Shown: positions 51,115 through 59,132 of the stretch, piece by piece
How positions within the stretch are numbered: position 1 is the first letter of the stretch
How the letters are laid out: the number at the start of each line of letters is the position of its first letter
Assembly: GCF_050410795.1 (NCBI RefSeq)
Contig: NZ_CP191258.1
Location: 5,332,001 to 5,396,000 of the forward strand
Direction of reading: 5' to 3'
From: Fontivita pretiosa
Lineage (GTDB): Bacteria; Planctomycetota; Phycisphaerae; Tepidisphaerales; Tepidisphaeraceae
DNA length: 64,000 nucleotides
Made by a program: the position numbers and the translations under genes
The notes under the pieces: generated by a model
The model's database searches: none
Seen by the model: only the letters and a program-made list of their open reading frames with translations
What the model was told of the DNA's origin: nothing

Positions 51115-53112
51115 ATGACGATTGAACTGAACGGCTTTTCGATCGAGCTGTCGCTGCACCTGTTTCGCCACGGGCACTGGGTGCCGATGAAACTGCATCC
51201 CACCGCCCTTGGTTTCACGGCGGACCATGATGAGTTGCACGCCGATCTGATCTTCGATGATCAGCGGGCCGAACGGATCAGCTATACGCTGTCGTTCACA
51301 TCCCCCTACCGCACGCGGCTGCGGTTGCGGCTTCGTTTGCCGGATCAGACCGACCTTTTCCATCTGATTCCGGGAAACATTCACGGCGACAACAACGCGG
51401 CGCACGTTCGGCCGGGGGAGTTTCCGGTGCTGAGCAGCTCCCGCCCGCACGAGCGGAATTGCGCCCCGCTTTGGGAGTTCCGTGCCGATCGCGCGTCGCA
51501 TCCGGTCTCGATCCTCTGCTGTGCCCGCGGCGCGGTGGGTGTATCGATCGAGCCGTATTCCAGTTGCGACGATGCCGATGAAGGCTTCATCCGCAATGGC
51601 GTGTTTGCGGCCCTTCCCGATGCCTGCGGCGTGTCGCTGGGATACGGCAATGATCCACTGACGTTCTCGGAGAAGACCGTATTCCTGCCGGCCACCAGCG
51701 ATACGACTCACGGAAGCTCGGCGCGCGGCGCGATCTGGGCTTTGCGCGGCTCAGGCCGCGCCGAGGCGCACCGGATCATCCGCGCCCTCTACGATGAGCT
51801 TCGCCAGCGGCCGGTGCATGCGCGATCGTATCGGGATGCGCTTCGGGCGCTGGCCGATGCGTTCGCGGAAGTGAACTGGTCTGAGCAGTTGCAGCAGTAC
51901 ACCAACCGCAAGTGCCGCGTGCCAGTAGACCGGACGCTTCGCCCATGGCGCGCGATCGTGGAGATCGGGTGGACCGGGGGCAGCATGCTGGCGTACCCGT
52001 TCGCGCTGGCCGAGCAGATCTTTCCCGACCTGCGGCTGCCCAAGTCAGCGAGCCGGATCTTCGACGAGATCTGTGCCGGCTACAACGATGTCTCGGGGTT
52101 CATCAACGACACCGCGCTCAACCAGTTCACCAGAGATATCCCCGAGGGATGGAACCGCTCGACGATCAACGGCTGGTGGAGCGGTTTTTTGCCGCAGACA
52201 CGCGACAACCACTGCGCCTACACCAATGCACACGCGGCGTACTACATGCTGCGGACATCGCTGCCTCCGTCAACACCCAGGGGCAGCGATGGCGGCAAGG
52301 ACCCGAAGCAGTGGGTCCAGACGGCGCTCAGAGTTTTGGACACGGCCATGTCGCTTCAACGCGACGACGGTGCGTTCGGATACATCTTTTCCAGCACGCA
52401 GCGGAAGGTGATCGACTGGGACGGCTTTGCCGGGTGCTGGTTCGTCCCGGCGATGATCCACGCCTGGCAGATCACGGGGCAGACGCGCTATCGTGAATCG
52501 GCGGCCAGGGCAATCGAGTACTACGCGCGGTTCGTCGCCGAGCTGGCCTGCTGGGGCAGCCCGATGGACACGTTCAAGAGCATCGATTCCGAAGGCAATC
52601 TCGCTTTCATCCGGGCCACGCGGCTGATGCACGAGCTGACCGGCGACGAGCGATATCTGCCGCTGCTGGAGTCCGGGGCGAATTACGAGTACCTCTGGCG
52701 ATATGGATTCCGCACGCGACCGCAGTGCCCGCCCCTGCGGGACAGCAACTGGAACAGTTGCGGCGGGACGATCACGTCGGTGTCCAATCCCCACATTCAC
52801 CCGATGGGCGTGGTCGCAACCAGCGACCTGGAGTACCTGGCAAGGCTCTCAGGCGACCTGTACCACCAATCCCGCGCCGACGACGGCATCGCCTGGCTGA
52901 TGAACACGATGGAGCTGTACCCGGACGTGATGGGCTATGGCCGCTATGGCGTGCTGTCGGAGCGAACCTGCCCCAGCGACGGCCTGCTGGCCGAGCGATA
53001 CGCCGACACCGGCGAGCCGGCCAGCACCTGGTGGAGCTACAATGCCTGGGCCGCCGGCAGCGCGATGGAGGCGCTGGCCGTGCGAATCCTGGAAACGAAG
53101 GATCAAAGCTGA
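51115..53112 (+). CDS. (alpha/alpha)6-barrel protein, probably sugar-processing
   Basis: A 665-residue protein with no signal peptide. The first about 230 residues are beta-rich; the rest is helical with regularly spaced aromatic motifs (WRAIVEIGWTGGSMLAYPFA, GYNDVSGFINDTALNQF, FGYIFSSTQRKVIDWDGFAG, ESAARAIEYYARFV, SVSNPHIHPMGVVATSDLEY and WWSYNAWAAGSAMEAL), typical of (alpha/alpha)6 toroids such as GH88/105/127-type enzymes and lyases. A catalytic pair cannot be assigned with confidence. It follows the pectate lyase gene in the same direction, so it may process the oligouronides released. A hairpin at 51031-51077 may partly separate the two. Confidence 0.6.
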   Translation: MTIELNGFSIELSLHLFRHGHWVPMKLHPTALGFTADHDELHADLIFDDQRAERISYTLSFTSPYRTRLRLRLRLPDQTDLFHLIPGNIHGDNNAAHVRPGEFPVLSSSRPHERNCAPLWEFRADRASHPVSILCCARGAVGVSIEPYSSCDDADEGFIRNGVFAALPDACGVSLGYGNDPLTFSEKTVFLPATSDTTHGSSARGAIWALRGSGRAEAHRIIRALYDELRQRPVHARSYRDALRALADAFAEVNWSEQLQQYTNRKCRVPVDRTLRPWRAIVEIGWTGGSMLAYPFALAEQIFPDLRLPKSASRIFDEICAGYNDVSGFINDTALNQFTRDIPEGWNRSTINGWWSGFLPQTRDNHCAYTNAHAAYYMLRTSLPPSTPRGSDGGKDPKQWVQTALRVLDTAMSLQRDDGAFGYIFSSTQRKVIDWDGFAGCWFVPAMIHAWQITGQTRYRESAARAIEYYARFVAELACWGSPMDTFKSIDSEGNLAFIRATRLMHELTGDERYLPLLESGANYEYLWRYGFRTRPQCPPLRDSNWNSCGGTITSVSNPHIHPMGVVATSDLEYLARLSGDLYHQSRADDGIAWLMNTMELYPDVMGYGRYGVLSERTCPSDGLLAERYADTGEPASTWWSYNAWAAGSAMEALAVRILETKDQS

Positions 53113-53195
53113 AGGATAAGGCAACGGGATGAAGCGCTCGAGCTCATCGACTTTATCCGCCTGCCTTCTGTTTCCTGGCTTCTGTCTGCCGGTTG

Positions 53196-53663
53196 TCACA
53201 ACAGCGCTTCAAGCTTCTTTCGGCTGGATTCATCCAGCTCTTCCAGTCGCGGCAGTTCGTACACGTTGCCGTCGGCGTCCTTGACTGAGAAACGTCCATC
53301 CGGCATGAAGCGGATGTCCTCCCGTTCCTGGACGCGGAACTGCGCGGGGCCTCGATCGGTCTGCACCCGCCACTCCTGATGCCCGAAACGCACATCCACC
53401 TGTTCGATCCGGGTGATTCTGGGGATGAAGCTGTACTCGGTGAGCCATCGCTCGATGATCGCGCGTTGTGCCGGGTCGATCTGCTCCAGGTCGTCGATCA
53501 GGACCAGCTCCTTGCCCTCGGCGCTGCGAATGCTGACAAAGCGTGTGGGACAGGACCAAGGAAACGCGCGGCGGATGCGCACGTCTTTGGCATCCTCCTG
53601 TCCGGAGCGGCGCAGACAGAGGTTGCCCAGCTCATCCTCGTACAGCTCGAACGGTTCGATCAT
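53196..53663 (-). CDS. DUF1854-family protein (cyanophycin-metabolism-associated type)
   Basis: A 155-residue cytoplasmic protein from the ATG at 53663 (MIEPFELYEDELGNLCLRR). Further family-like segments are VRIRRAFPWSCPTRFVSIRS, LVLIDDLEQIDPAQRAIIER, YSFIPRITRIEQVDVRFGHQ and RFSVKDADGNVYELP. DUF1854 proteins are regularly encoded with an ABC exporter in bacteria that handle cyanophycin; here the ABC gene ends 44 bp upstream on the same strand. A longer reading to 53711 would overlap the end of the ABC gene and is not favoured. Confidence 0.85.
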   Translation of the reverse strand: MIEPFELYEDELGNLCLRRSGQEDAKDVRIRRAFPWSCPTRFVSIRSAEGKELVLIDDLEQIDPAQRAIIERWLTEYSFIPRITRIEQVDVRFGHQEWRVQTDRGPAQFRVQEREDIRFMPDGRFSVKDADGNVYELPRLEELDESSRKKLEALL

Positions 53664-53707
53664 CTGTGTGGATCCCCGAGTGTGTGACAAAGCCGCGACC
53701 CTTTGGA

Positions 53708-56032
53708 TCACCGGATCGCCACCATGCTGGCCATTTCCATCTGGGTCTTGTGAAGTTTGGCGTAGACGCCGTCGGGCTTGTTGACCAGCTCCTCATGCCG
53801 CCCCTGCTCGACGATCCGGCCCTTTTCCAGCACGAGCAGTCGATCGGCGGCCTGAAGCGTGCTGAGTCGATGCGCGATGGCGATGGTGGTTCTTCCCTCG
53901 ACCAGGCGATCCAGCGCCTGCTGGATCTGCTTTTCGGTTTCGGTATCGACGGAGCTGGTGGCCTCGTCGAGGATCAGCAGCCTGGGATTGTGCAGGATGG
54001 CGCGGGCGATGCTGATGCGCTGGCGCTCGCCGCCAGAAAGCGACTGCCCTCGCTCGCCGACCATCGTGTCATAGCCGTCAGGGAAGCCGACGATGAAATC
54101 GTGCGCGTTGGCGGCCTTTGCGGCGCGGATGATCTCGGCCTCGCTGGCCTGCGGGTTGCCGTAGCGGATATTGTCGGCGATCGTGCCGTGGAACAGGTAT
54201 GGTTCCTGGAGCACCATGCCAATCTGCCGTCGCAGCCACTTGACGTCGTAATCGCGGATATCGATGCCGTCGATCAGAATCTGCCCGTCGGTGACGTCGT
54301 AAAAACGGCACAGCAGGTTGACGAACGTGCTCTTTCCCGCGCCGCTGGGTCCGCACAGGCCGATCATCTGCCCCGGCTCGACGACGACCGAGACATCCCG
54401 CAGCGCCGGCTGCGCGCCCTCGTAGCTGAAACTGACATTGCGGAACTCCACACGGCCTTCCAGCCGATCCTTGCGAACGGCGCCGATACGCGAGTAAATC
54501 TCCGGCGGGGTGTCCAGAACCTCGAAGACCCGCTGCGCGGAACTGGCGGCGCGCGTCACCATCCGGTTGCTGTTGGCCAGCTCCATGATCGGCTGGTAGA
54601 ACTGCCAGACGAACTGCGTAAACGCCACGAGCGTGCCGAGCGTGTACTTGCCCGTGTTGCCGTTGCGGATCACCAGGTATCCGCCCACCGCCCAGATCAG
54701 CAGCGCGCCGAAGCGCATCAGCGCGCTGACCGCCGGCTGAAGCTGCGTCCAGATGACATGGATCTCCTGCTCCTTGGCGGTGTATTCGTCGCTGCGGCGG
54801 TCGAAGCGTTCGATCTCGCGCTGCTCGTTGGCAAAAGCCTTGACCACGCGTATGCCCGGCACGGCGTCGCCGACGACGGCCGTCATGCGCGACCAGTAGG
54901 TCCACAATCGCCCGAACAGCCGCTGCATCTTCATCCCGCGGTAGTACGTCAACGCCCCCAGCAGCGGCAGCGGCGCCAGCGCGATGATCGCCAGCACCCA
55001 GTTCAACCAGAACATCACGATCGCGAAAAAGCCGATCATCGTGATGTCGCGCACGAGGTTGACCGAGCCGAAGACGATGAAATCCCACAGGCGATCCGTG
55101 TCGTTGGTGACGCGGGTGATCAGGCTGCCGGTGCGGCGCTTCGCGAAATAGCGCAGGCTCAGCTCGTGAAGGTGCGCGTAGACCATGTGCCGCAGGTCGG
55201 CGGTGACCTGCGTGCCCACCATCGCCAGCAGTCGCAGCCGCAGGCCCGCGAACGCCTCGCTGGCCAGGATCGTGCACGCCAGCAGCGCGATCCACAGCCA
55301 CAACGCGCTCAGATCCAGTTTGGCGATCGCGTCGTCCATCACGTGCTTGTTGAAGATCGGCGGCAGCGTCGCCAGACCCGACACCACCAGCGTCAGCGCC
55401 AGCGCCCCCCAGATCTTGGCGCGGTAGGGCCTGGCCACATCGAGCAGTCGCCACAGGATCTTTCGCTTCTGGAGACACTGCGGGCAGACGCCTTCGGCGT
55501 AGGCGGGAATGAGCTGCCCGCACTTGGGGCAAAGCTCCTGCTGCTCGGCCTGTCGTTCGACCAGCTCAAGCCAGTCGGGTCGTTCTTCGGGGGGCTTGCC
55601 CTGCTTGTCGGGGATTCGCCGCGAGAGCTTGCGATGCAGTCGCGTGACGTCGCGCCGGAACCGCCGCGTGTAGCGCAGCTCGGTCAGCACCCGCCCGTGC
55701 CCGATGATCCGCAGCCGATCGACCCCCAGTCCTTCGACGATCCTGGCTTCGGTGATGCTCGACAGCGCGATCGCCTGAGCAGCCTGACTGTCCTGAAGTA
55801 CGAACAGGTTCCGTTCGGTCAGCACCGCAAAATGCGAACAGTAGCGGTTGGATGAGTCCAGGTCGAACTGCGCCCAGGCGACGATCGTCTCGCCGTCGAG
55901 CTGTCCGTCAAACCGCTGGCGCAGGTCGGCCGGCAGGACGATCGGCGGCGCTACCATAGCCGTCCCCCCCGACGATAAGTTGGCGCTGGGGGCTGGCGAT
56001 GAGACAGTTGGTTCCCCGATGGTGTTGGTCAT
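53708..56032 (-). CDS. ABC exporter, DUF1854-associated (ATPase fused to membrane domain)
   Basis: A 774-residue half-transporter with an unusual N-terminal extension. The first about 150 residues are a soluble domain (LPADLRQRFDGQLDGETIVA, YCSHFAVLTERNLFVLQDSQ), followed by a zinc ribbon CPKCGQ...VCPQC (about 165-185). Then come six membrane helices with the coupling segment LRYFAKRRTGSLITRVTNDT, and an ATPase with Walker A GPSGAGKST, Q loop VLQEPYLFHG, signature LSGGERQRISIA and Walker B LLILDEATSSVD, H loop AHRLST. This soluble-plus-ribbon N-terminus is typical of exporters paired with DUF1854. The substrate is unknown; a link with cyanophycin or dipeptide handling is inferred only from the family association. 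Confidence 0.9.
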   Translation of the reverse strand: MTNTIGEPTVSSPAPSANLSSGGTAMVAPPIVLPADLRQRFDGQLDGETIVAWAQFDLDSSNRYCSHFAVLTERNLFVLQDSQAAQAIALSSITEARIVEGLGVDRLRIIGHGRVLTELRYTRRFRRDVTRLHRKLSRRIPDKQGKPPEERPDWLELVERQAEQQELCPKCGQLIPAYAEGVCPQCLQKRKILWRLLDVARPYRAKIWGALALTLVVSGLATLPPIFNKHVMDDAIAKLDLSALWLWIALLACTILASEAFAGLRLRLLAMVGTQVTADLRHMVYAHLHELSLRYFAKRRTGSLITRVTNDTDRLWDFIVFGSVNLVRDITMIGFFAIVMFWLNWVLAIIALAPLPLLGALTYYRGMKMQRLFGRLWTYWSRMTAVVGDAVPGIRVVKAFANEQREIERFDRRSDEYTAKEQEIHVIWTQLQPAVSALMRFGALLIWAVGGYLVIRNGNTGKYTLGTLVAFTQFVWQFYQPIMELANSNRMVTRAASSAQRVFEVLDTPPEIYSRIGAVRKDRLEGRVEFRNVSFSYEGAQPALRDVSVVVEPGQMIGLCGPSGAGKSTFVNLLCRFYDVTDGQILIDGIDIRDYDVKWLRRQIGMVLQEPYLFHGTIADNIRYGNPQASEAEIIRAAKAANAHDFIVGFPDGYDTMVGERGQSLSGGERQRISIARAILHNPRLLILDEATSSVDTETEKQIQQALDRLVEGRTTIAIAHRLSTLQAADRLLVLEKGRIVEQGRHEELVNKPDGVYAKLHKTQMEMASMVAIR

Positions 56033-56091
56033 ACGTTTACCCAACGTGCGATTCTACTCATTGACGGGAGTTTTGCGGTATCCTCGCTGCC

Positions 56092-56811
56092 ATGTCCAAC
56101 GGAAAACCGCTGGCTCTGGTCACCGGTGGCGCCAGGCGGGTCGGGCGAGCCATCGTCGAAAAGCTCGCGCAAGCAGGCTTCGATGTGACCTTTACGTATC
56201 TCACCAGCGAGCGCGAGGCACAGGAACTGGCCGGGCGCATCGCCGGCCAGGCGATCCGCGCGGACCTGACGGATCCGGCCAGCGCCGTCGAGCAGATCGC
56301 CCAGGCGATGTCCATCCGCGCCCGGCGTCTGGACGTGCTGGTCAACAATGCCTCGCTTTACCAGCCCAGCCCCATCGACTCCACCGGTCTGCCTCAGATG
56401 CGCCGACTCATGGCGATCCATTACGAAAGCCCCCTGCTGCTGGTTCAGCGGTTGGCGCCGCAGCTTCGCGCCTCGCGCGGACACATCATCAACATGCTGG
56501 ATCTGCTGGCGGAGCGCCCCTGGCCGCAGTACGCCGCCTACTGCGCCAGCAAGGCCGCCCTGTGGAATCTGACCCTGAGCATGGCGCGCGAGCTGGCCCC
56601 GGAAGTGACCGTCAACGGCATCGCCCCCGGCGTGGTTGAGTGGCCGGATGACTTCCCCGAACCCCAGCGGCAGGAGTACCTGCGGCGTGTCCCCCTCGGC
56701 CGGGCCGGCACCGCACAGGATGTGGCCAACCTGGTCCACTTCCTGATCACTCAGGGCCAGTACATCACCGGGCAGGTGATCCGTCTGGACGGCGGGCGCT
56801 GGCTGACCTGA
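56092..56811 (+). CDS. Short-chain dehydrogenase, pteridine-reductase-like
   Basis: A 239-residue SDR. The nucleotide motif is LVTGGARRVGRAIVEKL, in which the GGARRVG form with Arg-Arg is characteristic of pteridine reductase (FolM/PTR1-like) enzymes that use NADPH. NNAS (in VLVNNASLYQ) and the catalytic YxxxK (YCASK) are present, although the catalytic Ser position reads INMLD, giving Met-Leu-Asp where classical SDRs have Ser. The end LDGGRWLT is normal. Likely a dihydrofolate/biopterin-type reductase. It is divergent from the ABC gene with 59 bp between starts. Confidence 0.82.
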   Translation: MSNGKPLALVTGGARRVGRAIVEKLAQAGFDVTFTYLTSEREAQELAGRIAGQAIRADLTDPASAVEQIAQAMSIRARRLDVLVNNASLYQPSPIDSTGLPQMRRLMAIHYESPLLLVQRLAPQLRASRGHIINMLDLLAERPWPQYAAYCASKAALWNLTLSMARELAPEVTVNGIAPGVVEWPDDFPEPQRQEYLRRVPLGRAGTAQDVANLVHFLITQGQYITGQVIRLDGGRWLT

Positions 56812-56845
56812 ACCGGCCGTCCCCGTCGCACCCTCGCACGCACTG

Positions 56846-57454
56846 TCACATCGGCTGCATCTTCATTCCGCACTGGCAGACAAAAGGCCGAAGCTGGTGC
56901 GGACGGATACCGGACGGACGCTGCACCTGGATCTGGCAGCCACAGCGCGGACAGCCAAAGCGCTGCCCGATCTTCGTGGCAACGGGCGAGGGTTGATCGA
57001 TCGCGTCAACCTCGCGGCCGGACTCCCCGATGTCGGCGTCGGTCACGTCGGCGCGGCGGTCCATCGCCAGATTCGCCAGCTTGTCCGCCAGGCGATTGCC
57101 ATGCCGCAGGTTGTGCTCGATCCGCGCCTCCTGGAACTGCCGCAGCAGCGACTGCGCCTGCTCGTACAGCGGGCGAAGTTTTTCATCCCTGACGCGGTAT
57201 GCCCCCGTCATCTGGCGCACCACCAGCTCGCTGTCGCCGCGAATTACAACCCGACGCGCGCCCAGTTTTTTTGCCTGCTCCAATGCGGCGATCAGGGCGC
57301 GGTACTCGGCGATGTTGTTGGTGGCGTTGCCGATGTACTGCCCGAGCGTAAGCAGCGGCGTGCCGTCCTGAGCGCGGATCACCACGCCAATCCCCGCCGG
57401 TCCGGGGTTGCCTCGGCTGCCCCCGTCAAACTCCAGTGTCAGCAGTTCATCCAT
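56846..57454 (-). CDS. Ribonuclease HI-family protein with C-terminal zinc-binding tail
   Basis: A 202-residue protein. The RNase H fold reads LEFDGGSRGNPGPAGIGVVI (first Asp), NATNNIAEYRALIAAL (Glu), VVIRGDSELVVRQMTGAYRV (Asp) and HGNRLADKLANLAMD (last Asp), so all four acidic catalytic positions are present. It is of the short type without the basic protrusion. After about residue 135 there is a linker and a tail with CPRCGCQ and CQCGM, a likely zinc site. It should cut RNA in RNA/DNA hybrids. It stands alone, convergent with the SDR gene. Confidence 0.9.
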   Translation of the reverse strand: MDELLTLEFDGGSRGNPGPAGIGVVIRAQDGTPLLTLGQYIGNATNNIAEYRALIAALEQAKKLGARRVVIRGDSELVVRQMTGAYRVRDEKLRPLYEQAQSLLRQFQEARIEHNLRHGNRLADKLANLAMDRRADVTDADIGESGREVDAIDQPSPVATKIGQRFGCPRCGCQIQVQRPSGIRPHQLRPFVCQCGMKMQPM

Positions 57455-57591
57455 GACGGTTGAAGGTTTTACCCGTGGGCAGCGACTTTGGCTATCGCCT
57501 TGCTTCCGTGCAGGTCAGCACTGCCGGCGGCAGCCCATCGCATGCGATCCGGCTGAAGCCCGGCTTGTCCTCGCGACGATATAGAGGCTGT

Positions 57592-57984
57592 ATGAGCTCT
57601 GCGCCCGCGAACCAGCCCCCCAGCGTATCGCCTGGCCAGACGCAACCGCCCGGCCGGATCCCGTCGCCGAGCAACCCTGCCACCATCCGCATCGGCTCGG
57701 AGCGGCGAAGGGAAATGCGCCGGCTCGCTCAGACCAAGGCCATTCTGACCGTACTGGACGGCCCGCTGGCCAACACGACCCACGAGATCATGACCCGCGA
57801 CCTGTCGCTTAGCGGAGTATCATTCCTGCTCCGTCAGCCGCTGGCCATCGGGCAAGTCTGCCGGCTGGACATCCTGAGCAACGGCAGCAGCGGCAGTCGT
57901 GCATCACACCTGTGCGAGGTCGTCCGCTCCCGACCTTTAAGCAACGGCAAGCACGAGATGGCCGTCAAGTTCCGAGACAAATAG
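57592..57984 (+). CDS. PilZ-domain protein
   Basis: A 130-residue protein beginning MSSAPANQPPSVSPGQTQPP (disordered, Pro-rich) and then RIGSERRREMRRLAQTKAIL, which supplies the RxxxR element, and TRDLSLSGVSFLLRQ, the (D/N)xSxxG element; C-terminal strands end KHEMAVKFRDK. It is thus a second, stand-alone c-di-GMP effector in the window. The ATG at 57592 is used because longer readings give no family similarity and would start inside the neighbouring RNase H promoter region. Confidence 0.8.
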   Translation: MSSAPANQPPSVSPGQTQPPGRIPSPSNPATIRIGSERRREMRRLAQTKAILTVLDGPLANTTHEIMTRDLSLSGVSFLLRQPLAIGQVCRLDILSNGSSGSRASHLCEVVRSRPLSNGKHEMAVKFRDK

Positions 57985-58037
57985 ATGGGGTGAGTCTTGA
58001 TGTCCGCTTGGCGCACCCACTGCTGACCGAACATATG

Positions 58038-58055
58038 ATCGTATAATCGTATAAT
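58038..58055. repeat. Short AT-rich tandem repeat, possible promoter/operator
   Basis: ATCGTATA occurs twice in tandem and is followed by AT. A TATAAT hexamer lies 46 bp further at 58101-58106, without a clear -35. Both are upstream of the gene at 58151 and are conspicuously AT-rich in this GC-rich context. Confidence 0.4.
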
Positions 58056-58150
58056 AGATGCCGGTTGCACCCGCTGCGGATCTTGTGGTATCGTTCAAGT
58101 TATAATGGACTGCAAAGAGGGGATGAACGCGATTCGCCTTGGTGGGTATC

Positions 58151-58639
58151 ATGACGGAACAACAGGCCAACGCAATCAGCTCACCTTCTGATTCCTCTGC
58201 CAAGGTCCCCGAGATTCACGAGCACGAGTCATTCCGCCGCTACAAATTGATAGACTTGGACAACACCCAGATCGAACGTACGGCAAAAGAGCTGATCGAG
58301 GGCAGCAAGCTGCTGAGCAAAACCGACCTTTGGATCGCCAACTTCAGCGCGACCATTGAGCGCGTTCGCGAATGGTGCAATCGGCTGCGAGACAAACTCC
58401 AGATCGCGCTGGTTGAGATCCGCTCGAACAAAGTGTTGTTTTATTTTGTGCCGCAGTCGGATCGTTACGACCTGAGCCTTGGCAGCGAAATGACAGCTCT
58501 GGAGGTGGAGCTCGGCGGCAGCGCTGGGATCGGTTACGTCGAAACGCTCCAGGTTCCGGTCCGTTCGCTCGAACGCTTCGCTGGCCCCGGATCACTTCTG
58601 GTGTGGTCTCATGAGGGCCAAGGCGAGATTTCGCCTTGA
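58151..58639 (+). CDS. Hypothetical protein, first gene of a two-gene unit
   Basis: A 162-residue cytoplasmic protein of no recognised family. The N-terminus is disordered and polar; the middle is helical (ERTAKELIEGSKLLSKTDLW, TIERVREWCNRLRDKLQIAL), and the C-terminal half has strands (LVEIRSNKVLFYFVP, TALEVELGGSAG). A lower GC content than most of the window and the pairing with the next gene suggest acquired DNA. It could be a partner or antitoxin for the HEPN-like protein downstream, which is a guess. Confidence 0.6.
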   Translation: MTEQQANAISSPSDSSAKVPEIHEHESFRRYKLIDLDNTQIERTAKELIEGSKLLSKTDLWIANFSATIERVREWCNRLRDKLQIALVEIRSNKVLFYFVPQSDRYDLSLGSEMTALEVELGGSAGIGYVETLQVPVRSLERFAGPGSLLVWSHEGQGEISP

Positions 58640-58652
58640 TTCACATTGGCAA

Positions 58653-59087
58653 ATGCGCACAAGCACAGTGGACGCGGAGCATCAGCGACGTGTAAAACAG
58701 CACGTGGATCAGTGGCGTCACAATCGGCGGTTTGCCAAGACGATAGCTGCCGAGTTCCGTGACTGGCAGATCAACGTCATCTTCTACACTGCGCTGCACG
58801 TGATCGACGCGGCACTTGCGAGCCTCGGCGTGACGGTCGCCGACCACCAGCAGCGCAACGATCAGGTGCGCAACAACGCCTCTTTCGCAGCCATACGAAC
58901 GCAGTACCTCGATCTGTACCGCATCTCGCGAATCACCCGCTATGACCCCGATCCCGACCGGTGGTTGCCGCAGGAGTATCTGACCATCACCGATCTGGTC
59001 GAGGCCCTGCTCAAGCCCATCGAAAATGGCATCGGACCGCTGATCAGCAAGGCGATCAAGTTTGAGCCGCTCTCGCTTCAAGAGTGA
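58653..59087 (+). CDS. HEPN-like small protein
   Basis: A 144-residue all-helical protein. It has KTIAAEFRDWQINVIFYTAL, HVIDAALASLGVTVADHQQR, and then YLDLYRISRITRYDPD. The order (Y/F)xALHxxxAxL, then HxxR, then YxxLxxxSRxxRY fits a HEPN-like family found in small two-gene cassettes. The canonical toxin motif Rx4-6H is not obvious. The ATG at 58653 follows the previous stop by 13 nt; an ATG at 58611 overlapping the upstream gene is also possible. Nuclease or partner-binding activity is untested inference. Confidence 0.5.
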   Translation: MRTSTVDAEHQRRVKQHVDQWRHNRRFAKTIAAEFRDWQINVIFYTALHVIDAALASLGVTVADHQQRNDQVRNNASFAAIRTQYLDLYRISRITRYDPDPDRWLPQEYLTITDLVEALLKPIENGIGPLISKAIKFEPLSLQE

Positions 59088-59132
59088 TGAGTCGCGCCCA
59101 CCTTGAGGGTCGCATCGGTTACACTACCGCTC

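Noticed and set aside
53543..55855. 770-aa plus-strand ORF
   Set aside because: Antisense of the ABC transporter, which has all ATPase motifs.
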